Source: Acholoe squamosa
Lineage: Eukaryota; Annelida; Polychaeta; Phyllodocida; Polynoidae
Assembly (NCBI GenBank): GCA_949317995.1
Contig: OX439048.1
Coordinates: 22,759,495 to 22,823,494, forward strand
Reading direction: 5' to 3'
DNA: 64,000 nt
Shown: positions 48,967-60,900 of the stretch, one piece after another
Layout of the letters: each line of letters starts with the position of its first letter
How positions within the stretch are numbered: the first letter of the stretch is position 1
Notes under the pieces: generated by a model
What the model was told of the DNA's origin: nothing
Database searches by the model: none
Seen by the model: the letters and a program-made list of their open reading frames with translations, nothing else
Made by a program: the position numbers and the translations under genes

Positions 48967-51900
48967 GTAAGTCACCTTTAGTGATAGTAATCATGAACTC
49001 ATTGGCTCATGGGATATGTACTCTGAGTCTAAATCACCAGGTTGGCAGTAACATCTAGCACCACATATCAAGCAGCATTCAATGAACTGCGTCATAGTTA
49101 CAGAGATCACGTACCAATCTACACCGACGGATCACATATGGCAGACAAAACAGCATCTGCAGCCGTTCTAGGACCCCATGCCTTCAAAGAACGCCTGCCA
49201 GACGAAGCCTCCATCTACACAGCAGAGCTACATGCGTTATACCTAGCACAAGATCACATTGAGACATCAGAAGGCAACAACTACCTGATTGTATCTGACT
49301 CCAAATCATCACTGTCAGCAATGCAGCATAGCAAGTGGACACACCCTCTCGTGAAAAGAGTGTTGGAACGACACAATAGTCTTGCTCTAGCTGGAAAGAA
49401 GATAGCGTATGCTTGGGTACCAGGCTATGAAGGAATCCATGGCAATGACCTAGCAGACGTTGCTGCCAAGGATGCAACAAATCAAGTTCCAATAGATATG
49501 CCTCTACCATCAGAGGACCTCAAACGGAAAATCAGGAAATACATCCACCAAAAGTGGCAAGAGTCATGGGACGCTGAAAGAGACAATAAACTCTACAAAA
49601 TACAGCCCAAGATAGGCACAACCAAGAAAGCCAAATGCAAGAGCAGAAGAGAAGAAATTGTCATGAACAGACTAAGAATAGGCCACACCAGACTAACGCA
49701 TTCACACCTGATGAAGAGAGAACCCAGACCGCTTTGCAACAGGTGTCAAAAACACCTGACGGTGGAACATTTCCTTGTGGAATGTAGCCAGTGCCCCATC
49801 AGGGCACAATACCATCAATGTACAACACTGAAAGAGTTATTTGATACCTGCAGACCGGATACAATACTTGCATATGTCAAGAACCTGGGATACTACAGTC
49901 AAATTTAAACAGTAGAAACTTTCTTCCATAAAACCTTTAGGCACAAATAGCCATCACCAGTAGCTGACGTGCCGTAAAACACTAACTAACTAACAGTATT
50001 GTTTACAAATCTTATTGCCCATTTGACTTGAAATATAAATCTCCAATCTTTCATTAGATAGCTGACACACTATTTGCTTAGAACAAAGGAACTTCTCCAT
50101 GGCCTCCTCTAGCTAAGGGAGTGGTCATTATTCATCAACATGGGGCTAAATTTCAGACGGATTTTTTAGCAAAAAAGCCTGCGCACTACAATAGATCAAA
50201 GAGAGGCGCGAAAATTCTCTGCACCTATGAATATTGCCACACAAGGAAAAACCGTCTTGTGATTCAGCCTGAAAAACTCAATGCCAAAAGATCATTTATT
50301 GAAGCAAGCAGACTCAGATGGGACGTTTTCAGAGAAAAATTATCTGAGAAATAGGGTCGAGGTAAACTGCATTGAGTTGCCCACCTGATGTTGAAATTGC
50401 AAAAATCACACTGTATTCATGAATGTACCTGCTCTAAATATTTGAAATTTATGAGCAGTCATATTGTTACATTCATTAAATGGGGTGACTAATGTCTAAA
50501 ACTGTTATTTAGAATCTTGGTATCTTTTTATTCTCTGGCAGTGAGTATATTCCATGTGGTTGATACAAGGTGGTATTACCCACTGGCAGGAGCCTTCTTC
50601 TGAAGAGGCCTGCATGTCCAGTTTGGTCCAGGTTGTACCTCGCATGTTGAAGTACTGAGCCCCATTAAATCTATAGCTTTCACACCTGCTTAATGCTACT
50701 TAAGTTTTCCTCAAGTCATCAAAAACACGCCTCCTCGTTATATATGTACATACATATAGTTGATAAGAGTCTTCCCCAGCCACACTCAAAGGGCTGCATT
50801 CATGCATCATGATGGCCAACACATTGTCAGTGGACTATTCTATGTATTATAATTATCAACGACATATTCAAACCAAGCTGACCAAGCTTCCCCCTGTAGA
50901 ACACAAGGCTACCCTATTTTTAACCTGACAGGGTGAGTGACTCACTCAACCCCGTCTGACTCACTCACCCCATCCTCCTCCAGTGAGCACCCCCAGGTCC
51001 CACCTGCGGATCCCCCACTGGAGGACATGATAACTTGTGCTATTTTTGGCCTCACCTGCCCAGGTGACTCACTCCTGAGAGCAGCTCCCTCCCTCCTACT
51101 CCGGATTGGACTGGATCCATCCCCCAGACTGAGTCACCGAGTACTTCTAGAAATAGCACATGGCGTACACTGAGTGGGACTCCCTTTATAAACAGGCAGA
51201 ACCCCACTCAGATCATCTTATTCTTCTCCAAACCTAGACCCTACGACACTCAGGTGCCTTGGCCCCAGGATATAGCTTGGTCAGACTGGTGAGTACTATA
51301 CTGTGTACCGTATTGATTACTCTCATGCCAATCTTACAATAAAGCTGGATCATCAACTGAATTGTCTGGACTCCTGTTACCTCACTTCATGACATGTAAC
51401 GACCTGTTGACAACATGCATAGCAAACCTCCTACTGTATCATGTCTATTGGACACCATGATGCACCATCATCATAGATCCTTAGGTTTGGCATGATGTAT
51501 TAATGCAGTGGTGACAAGACACATTGATACACAGTCAACATCATAGGGGCAGCAAGATGCATTAAAACACAGTCAATCTTATAATGCCTTGGTATACAGA
51601 TAACCCATTTAAGGTTGGCATGGTGCATTGATGCACAGTCAAACTTATAATGTGCATTGCTATGCTGATAACTCTTTTAGGGATGGCATGATGCAGTTGT
51701 GCAGTTAACGCCTGCATGATGATGCAATGCTATTAATGAAATATTAAACCTTTAGAGGTGGCACGATACATTGACGCTTTTTTTTTAATATATTTTTCAT
51801 TTGTTTGATATGTTAAGGAACTTAAAAAAAAATCTAAAAAAAAACTTAAAAACTTATGTCAAGTGAAATCAACCCTCAAGTCTTAATGTGTGCCATGCAT

Positions 51901-54900
51901 AGGCTATTCTAATTCCCAATTATGTACCTGAGGGAACTTATCATAGGCATGGTAAATTATTAAGGAGTACCAAAACTATGGCATTTTCCTCCTCTTAAAT
52001 GTTTTATCCATTTAGTCTTGTACTGGCTAGTAACATTACTTTGGGTAGATAGCAAATTCTGTAATATCATTTACATTATTATCTGGTACTCAAATTTTGG
52101 CACGTCTGTCGTGCTCCTTTAGTACTTACAAGAAACTGAGTAGTGGAGTTGTAGCGCTACTACATTTAGCCTCCACATGGTTTATGAATAGTGCAGTTTT
52201 ACTGTTATCTAAGATATCTATGACTTAGCATGTAAAATTGTATCATTGCAATTTGCAGTATTTATTAATCACATCTTCATTAAAGATTCAGAGATATTGG
52301 CTTGTGGAATGAAAGAGCCAATTCTGACACCATTGTTGTATCAATTGATGTTTGATTAGGCTAAAGTTAGTTGTGTGGTGATGGTTAGTGATTGACTTGG
52401 TGGACATATATGCTTTGAGTATTAGAACTAGTATTATACTAATGTTTCACTCATCATCCTTTTAACAGAATACGTGCAAACACCTGACTGATAGTGATCA
52501 GGGAGGTAATATCAAAAGGTGGCTACATGAAACGTCAATAAGAGACTAATGGTGTCAGTGTTGGCTGCAATCTTTATTTTAAACCATGGAGTGCCAATGT
52601 AGAAAACATTCAGAATTGCTTGCAGTTACATTGTTATGATACTGTAGGGGCCGGCATCGTTGTATATATATTAGTGCGCTTCATCCGAGAGACGCGCTCG
52701 TGTGGTGCTCGTTCCTTCTATGCCAACCAGGTGTCGCTTCGCGATACCCGTTTGGTACAAGAGGGGGCAGCACCATGCCTCGCGTCCAGCTTCTACTAAG
52801 AAGCCGGACGATCCGCAGAAGGAGACTGGACATAGTCCAGTCCAGACGTATGTGAGGCACAAATAGCCATCACCAGTAGCTGACGTGCCGTAAAACACTA
52901 ACTAACTAACATCCAGACATATGTTCTAAACCAGAGAGTACGTAATAAAGTCCTACCCGAGCGGTAGGGGAGTCTGGGGCTTTGCCCAACCCGAACTACT
53001 CGTGTTGTGTTGGTATCTTTAGTGATAAGCGAGCCAACGAGCCACCCAACATTTATGTCGATACGAACCATTACAATACTTTTGGACAAAGATAGCACTC
53101 CCTTAACATTGCTGTGCCTAGTTTTAGGCTATGCACTGCTGGTGATGGGTCAATAGATTGGTGATGGATTCATCTGACATCAAATAACCTAGGTCATTAA
53201 AGCCTGCTATAGAACTATAGAAACATGCCAAGTCCCACAAAATTTCAAGAATCTTGGTTAAATAAGAGAGATAAAAATGGAAATTTAGTCAAACAGTGGT
53301 GTCGTGTAGAGCCAAGTTCTGCTTACAAAGCCTACTGCACACTATGCAACAAATCATTTCAAATAGACAATACAGGTCTCCTGCAAGTTCTAGCCAATGC
53401 ATCGGGCTTCCCTAGCCCACTTAAAAGGGTCTATATCTCCTCTTTCCTATCCCCTCAGGATGTGTGTGGTGCACATATGCGCGGGCACTGATACATTCCT
53501 CTGTTAAATAATCAACCTGTGAAGCACGGGATAGCCACTTAGTGCCGCTAAAGTGCTGTAAAACACAAATCAATCAATCAATCATAGCCAATGCATCAAG
53601 GGTTAAGCATACTCAGTGATACTGGTTTTGCTAAAGCCAGATTTGGAAGCACATAGCGCCACTTCGAAAAGAAGAGTGCTAGTGGAGCAGCTAGTGGATC
53701 TGTATCAGATGGTGCTGAACCTACCATAAGTGACAAAACAGTACCCAGTGCAAGTACCTCTGCTAAGCCTAGTTCATTCATGGTGCAGACAGCTTCCTAG
53801 CAAGAACAGATTACCATTGCTGAAATCCTATGGGCCCACAATGTATGTGAGAGCAACTTCAGCTTTCAGTCTTGTGAAGGATTTTCTGACTTATTTGAGA
53901 TAATGTTTCCCTGTGTGATATTACAGCACTTTTCACTGAGCAAGTTCAAAGTGTCATATCTGCTCTCAGATGGACTCGGACCATATTACAAGAGGGAACT
54001 TGTTAGTATGATCCGTGAAACCGGATGTGCTTTCACATTACAATATGACGAAACTGGGAATGCCCAAAACCGTAAATAATGTGATGTTCTGCTTAGATAC
54101 TGGTGCTTAAGATTCGTAACAGCTTTTCAAACTTTCACAAAGCCTCTTTTGCCTTTACAAGACAAAAGTTTAGAGTAGTGGGGGTTGGATTACAATGGTT
54201 ATAGGGTATGAATTGAGCTATAGTAATGGGTTATTTGGCGACCTGTGGATAGTAGTTTTATGGAGTGAAGGTTGTGGATCTCACAGGGTTTGGATGTACA
54301 GGCATTCACAGGTTCACATAGATGGGAATTTCAGTCAGATGGAGATGAGGGGTCACCACAGGGGGGGTGATAGCCCACTGAACAAGATCTCGAGAATTTC
54401 TCAGCAATTTCTCGAGTCCTGACTTGTGAATACGACAAGAATAGAGAACGTGAATTTCCCCGGAGATTTGGACACACTATAACGTCTTACACTCAAGAAA
54501 GTTCTCGAGTCTAAATCTAGAGAATTTCTCGGGAATTTCTTGGGAAAGACTTGGGATATTCCCAAGAAAGACTTGGGATATTCCCAGGAACTGGACATTT
54601 TCTTTTTCTCGAGTATAAGATGTTCTAGCGCGTCCAAATTTCCAGGGAAAATCACGATCTCCTTGCCCAAGTTGTGTACGTTCCCAACTCGAGTCTTGTT
54701 CAGTGGGAGACAGGGGTCCGCATAGAGAGTGATATTGTGACATACCCTCTGTGTAGTACATGAATACATTGTACAAAAACTGTGTCTATTAAGTAAGTTT
54801 TATAGAGGGGTTTCACAAATTAGTACCTCACAGATCTTGTATGGCAGCCATGTTGAGGCAAAACCTTTGCCATAGACATCATTACAAGTTTCACTTGTTA

Positions 54901-57900
54901 GTGTGCTGAAACAACTAGCCAATTTCTCAATCTCAATCTAGGATCAGTAATCCCAATACAATGGCAACAATTCATGATAAAGAAACTGAGCTGAGCTGAG
55001 CAATAGATGTTTAACGCCATTTCGACAGCTAAGGTCATATTCATGGCGAGAAATTCATTACACAATATTAGAGGAATGTGTCGGTGCCCACGGATATGTG
55101 CACCACACACATCGAGGGGATAGGAAAGACAAGATATAGACCCTTTTAATAGGGCTAGGGAAGCCCGACAAAGAAACAATTTACTGTCTTATTTCATACA
55201 TTGTGCTCCAACATGGCCACTGTACATCATTTTGACATAGCAGACTTGCAGTAAATGCCTTCATGAAACCACTGTATATCATGTTTCACATACCAATGAT
55301 ACAGGTACAAACTGAGCACCATTTAAATATGTTCTGGAATATTATCTTATAGATTCTACATATAAGCTTATCAATTCTGAGGATAAAATGGTTTATTACA
55401 CATGCATTGTTTATTCTGCATATGTCCTATTTTTCTTACATTTTCCTACTTCTTTCCTAATTTAGTCCTACTTTTTGAAAATTTTCAGTCCTATTTTTGT
55501 CCTTTTTCAAAGGGGTCTGTCGGACACCCTGCCACCACCTCCATGTTTCCAAAACGTGTAAAACCTATCCCTAATGTCCCCTGGCCTACAACTAATACCA
55601 ATGTAGGTCATGGGTATAGGTACAAGAGCCCAATTTTGAACTTTAAAAGTTATTAGATACCTGATTCTATTGTTTCCCATGTGGGTCGGCCATCTTGGTT
55701 TTCCAAAACACAGGGATCCAGTCCATATATGGTCACTTTTGATCTTTAAAAGTTATTAGGTGGATGTTAGTAGCCATAGGGACACCTCAACTACCCAATT
55801 CTATTGTTTTCCATGTGTGTCGGCCATCTTGGTTTTCAAAAACACAGGGATCCAGGCCATACATCGTCAATTTTGATATTCAAAAGTTATCAGATGGATG
55901 TTAGTGACCATTGGGACACCACAACTACCCGATTCTTTTGTTTTGCATGTGTTGGCCATCTTGTTTTTCAGAAACACAGGGATCTAGGCCATATATGGTC
56001 AATTTTGATCTTTCAAAGTTATCAGGAGGATGTTAGTAGCCATTGGGACACCTCAACTACCAAATTTTATTGTTTTCCATGTGTGTCGGCCATCTTGGTT
56101 TTCAAAAACACAGGGTTCCAGGCCATATGTGGTGAATTTTGATCTTCAAAAGTTATCAGATGGATGTTAGTGACCATTGGGACACCTCAACTACCCGGTT
56201 CTATTGTTTTCCATGTGTCGGCCATCTTGGTTTTCAGAAACCCAGGTATCCAGGCCATACATGGTCAATTTTGATCTTTTACAGTTATTAGGTGGATGTT
56301 AGTAGCCATTGGGGTACCTTAACTACCTGATTCTATTGTTTCTCATGTGTGTCAGCCATCTTGGTTTTCAGAAACACAGGGATCTAGGCCATTCATGGTG
56401 AATTTTGATCTTCAAAAGTTATCAGATGTTAGCATACTGGTATATGAGTCCACCACCTCCATGATAAAGTTTGAATGTTTTTCCTTTACAATCTTGGTTG
56501 AATTTGACTTGATCATAGCTCCTAATTATCTAAGTATTAATGTGTACGGCATTACAGCTATGCTGTGTATTTTTGTGATTACAATAATTTGGTTTTAAAT
56601 GATAAGATATCATGAAACTACCAGATTAAATTTTGAATCAGAATAATGTACGGCAATATAAAGATGTCTGCTATTAAGACCGTGGCCATGTCAAATCTTA
56701 AAATCTGATCCTAATATCTTGATCCTAGATATAGACCCTAAGATTTCAGCTGAATCAATATCCTGATCCTAATATCCTATCTATTGCCCCCTCGTTACCT
56801 GGGACATTTTTAAAACCTACCATGTTCAAGTCTTCAAAACATTTTTTTATTTCGTTTCAGAGACAGCTTACTACCATGTGTTTTTCTATGGTGAGGGGGC
56901 CGGCAGACGGTGGATCCCGGAAACATCAATATTGATGTTTTCAAGTCCTTCTGAGTTAAATGAACATTGTGCTCTGATGTGTAGTAATACAACCAGTCCT
57001 TTAATGAAGAAAAAGTTCTCAGCGATACTTAAGCCAGGTTCTAAATGGAAGTGGGATGTAGCCGTGATAGCAGCATTAGATGTATCTAATCGAAGCCCAC
57101 TAGATCGACTGAAGCAGTTTGATGCATATTATGAATTTGATATAGCTACAGCATTTCCCCTAAGTAGTGAGTTAGAAATAACACAGAAAACCCCAAACAC
57201 TGAGATTGAGAAGACCCCAAACACTGAGATAGAGCAGCCAGCTAGTAGCAAAACACTTTCATTTTGTGAGCCAGAAATGAAGAGCAAACAACTTGAGATG
57301 AAGGAGTCTATTTCCACTCCAGCTGGTAGTAGAGAACCAACACCTATTACAACTCCAGAAAATGATAAACCTAAAAGAACACAGAATTACAAGCAGATGT
57401 ATCTACAGGATTCAGCTGGTACCACCCCAGTTGGAAACGGGGAGCCAGAAATAAACCAGAGAATCAAGGAGCCAAAGCTAGAGGAACTAGACTGTATAAT
57501 TCTAGAACAGGAAAACAAGGAGATACATGTAAAGGAACCAGCTAGTACCACCCCAGTTGGAAATGTTGAGCCAAAGATAGCCCAGAAAATTAAGGGCCCA
57601 GATCTAGAGGTGCGAGGCAGTATAATTTTAGGAGGATATGGTGAACCAAACACAAAGGAGGATACCACAGAGACTGAATCATTGAAGTCAACCATTGCAA
57701 CTGCCGTTGGAAGTATCAAACCAGATATGTTACAGACCACCCAAAAAAGTGAATTCCAGGGACCAGCTAGAACAGTTGGTGAGTGCCTAAAAATGATGTC
57801 TAAAACCCCAAATCGTTTAATACAGCCATATTATAATGGTTGCAACTGAGAGCACTTATTTGGAAGTATTGTTTGGGGATCTTTTATTAGTTGACATAAG

Positions 57901-60900
57901 TTAAGTAAAAAAGAAATATTGTACATTATGAAAGAATTAGGTGTGGGATCATATTCTTAAATAGTTAAATGATTATGAAGTTTAGCCTATAGTGTAATGG
58001 TGTATTCATATGCATTTATGATCCGTAGGCACTACAGTGAACAAGGTAAGTCTGATTCAAATAGGTAAGGGAGTGATCGTTCTCAGCAATAGGACAGGGG
58101 GCAAAATGATTCTTATCTCCAGACGGAGGCAAGGGAAGCAAAGTTTCTTTTATCCATTTGAGGGATGTAAGGCAAGGAAATCTGCCTGTTTTAGCTTACA
58201 AACCCATGATGTCCAGACCTGTTTGTATGGGGGGGGGGGGGTTGGAGGCAAGAACTTTAAACCTTGACAAAAAAAAAAGGGAAAAAAAAGTTGCACCTCC
58301 TGGATCTATGTTAAGAAATTATCACTTCACATTTGCATGATGTATTCAGTTATAAGTTTGTTCATTACTCATAAGTAATTACTCCATCAGAAAGCATGTG
58401 GAGTTCAGTTTCTCAGGTGTTAAAACCTTCCTTATAAATCTGTCTTGCACTTGTTTATGGTGGCTATTGAAAAGCTGGATTCAAGAATAGAAGGGGGTGG
58501 GGGGGGGGGGGTCATTGACTGGTATTTTACTCAATTATGCAGGGTCTCCCTCCACCCCATCCCTTGCAATTCCCATTGATCTATCAAAGAAGTGTGGCAT
58601 TCCACTGAAGTGACTCAATATATTTGTCCCCCCCCCTCCACCATAGTCAGCCACACGGGAGTTTGATTTACCCAGAGTATCCTCCGGGTTATAAGTTGAA
58701 TGCAGATGCCCATGTGCCGATTCTAAGATGATTCTGGGTGCAAATCTGAGGGACTTTACAGCATTACAAGGGTAAGTAGACCAAGAATAATGAAGTTTGG
58801 GTTTCAGATTAAGGAAAATAACAGTTGATTCCTGTTCTTGAAATACTTGTGTGCAAAGAGTTTAGGAAAATAGGCTAACCTCCCACCTCTAAAATGAGTA
58901 TTCTTTAATATATCTAGAATACATAAAAATGGTACATGTCAGATGTTTAAATTTGATTTAAAGTATTCACAAAATGTTATTGTTATCACAATATTGTATT
59001 ATCTGTTCTCGTTTTACATGAATGCTTAGTTGGGTTTACTAGTGCTCTACACTTGCATATATTTGGATGTATATTTTCTACTCATCACCATAGATAAATA
59101 CAACGTAGAATGGTTGTCATTTTTAGGTTTCCTGTTTTGAAAATAACTAGATCAGCTTTCTTTGTTAACACAAAATATTTGTAAGCAAGATGATCACAGA
59201 AACTTATCCCCATACCGGTTAAAATTGCTTGGAAATACAACACATGAACTCTCACACTAAATATAGATTGACATTATTTATTTATTTTGCAGGCCAATAT
59301 AGTGAAAAAGAGCACAGATTGTGATGTCTCGATGCACATGTCTGAGAGCGTTGGAGAAATCACCTCCAAAGGAAGTCCCCTTGAACCAGTTGACGCAGTT
59401 TCATCCTCGAAAAGTAATCCCCTGGAACCAGTTGGCACAGTTTCAGCCTTCAAAGGACATCATTGCCTGGAACCAGTTGGCACAGTTTCAGCCTTCAAAG
59501 GACATTCCCTGGAACCAGTTGGCACAGTTTCAGCCTTCAAAGGACATCATTCCCTGGAACCAGTTGGCACAGTTTCAGCCTTCAAAGGACATTCCCTGGA
59601 ACCAGTTGGCAGAGTTTCAGCCTTCAAAGGACATCATTCCCTGGAACCAGTTGGCACAGCTTCATCCTTCAAAGGACATCATTCCCTGGAACCAGTTGGC
59701 ACAGTTTCATCCTTCAAAGGACATCATTCCCTGGAACCAGTTGGCACAGTTTCAGCCTTCAAAGGACATCATTCCCTGGAACCAGTTGGCACAGTTCCAA
59801 CCCCCAAAGGACATCCCCTGGAACCAGTTGATTGTTCAGTTTGCATAGAAGGCTTTGCAACCATTGAACTATTGAATAATCATTTAGGCTTGCTGCACAA
59901 GGACAAGATTAAAAATATACAGACACAAGAAGTCACTAGTGCAGGAGATGAAGTGGATGATAAATCTAAGATGTGTACATGTCAATGTAATGAGGATGTT
60001 TGTAAATCTGTGAACTTGGAAGCAAATGGTAAGTGGAGATTCTAAGGTCATCTGATTATCCATTATTACATCAGTTAAGCACTACGTTTGAAAGAAAGCA
60101 CTGGACTTCTGTGGTTGCTTCAGATTTCTTGTACACATGTAATTTTGACAGTATGCTCAGGGATGTAAATCTTCAGGTTTTTTCAGGATTTCCTGATTTC
60201 TGAAAATTATGAATGACATGTATTTTCCTTATACAAGAAGGGCTGTTTGGAAAAATAGAAAACTTTTATATCAAGTAAATGCATGGCTTCCTGATTTTGG
60301 CCCATGCCTGACTTACATTACTGTATGCTGATACACTAATTTCAGCTGTCTTCTTGACCATGTAAATAATTCGTTCATTATAGTGAATTTCTTAGCTGTG
60401 TGACATTAATTGACATTAGAATCAATACAGAAATAACTCGTCAGCCTTTTATCTACTGGAGGAATTAATGGTCTAGACGTCTACAGATGATATATCACCG
60501 CTTAAGTGATCTACCCCAGTATCCTCTAATTGTTGTTTTGGACCTAAAAGTAGAGGAGTAGCACAGGATCCCTGAAAAGTATTCTCCTTATTCATAATAA
60601 TTAGAAATTGTACATTTTTAATTAGGTAGTACCAGACAAGGCACAGCTCGTCAGCAGTGGTCTCTAGGTGAAGTAGTGTGGGCTAAAATGACAGGTTTTC
60701 CATGGTGGCCTGCAGTTATTTCTTCTGAGCCTTCCACAGGATTGTACTTTTCCAAGAAAGGTAACTCCCAACTTGTACCATAAAACCCTGGTCATAAGCC
60801 GCATTTTTTTCCTATTTTGGGCCAAAACCGGCTTCTAAATTTCCCCCCAACTCTTCCACCGGCTTATGACCGGGGTTTTAATACAATAGATTAAAGAGAA

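Noticed and set aside
50937-51173. Pro/Ser-rich open frame of 78 codons
   Set aside because: It starts in the TGACTCACTC palindrome repeats and lies in an LTR-like segment. No sign of protein selection.
55804-56598. Open frames of 83-112 codons
   Set aside because: They are translations of the 133-bp tandem repeat and change frame from unit to unit.
57387-57740. Minus-strand frame of 117 codons
   Set aside because: Antisense to the PWWP gene's exon 2, whose frame is supported by domains and splice phases.
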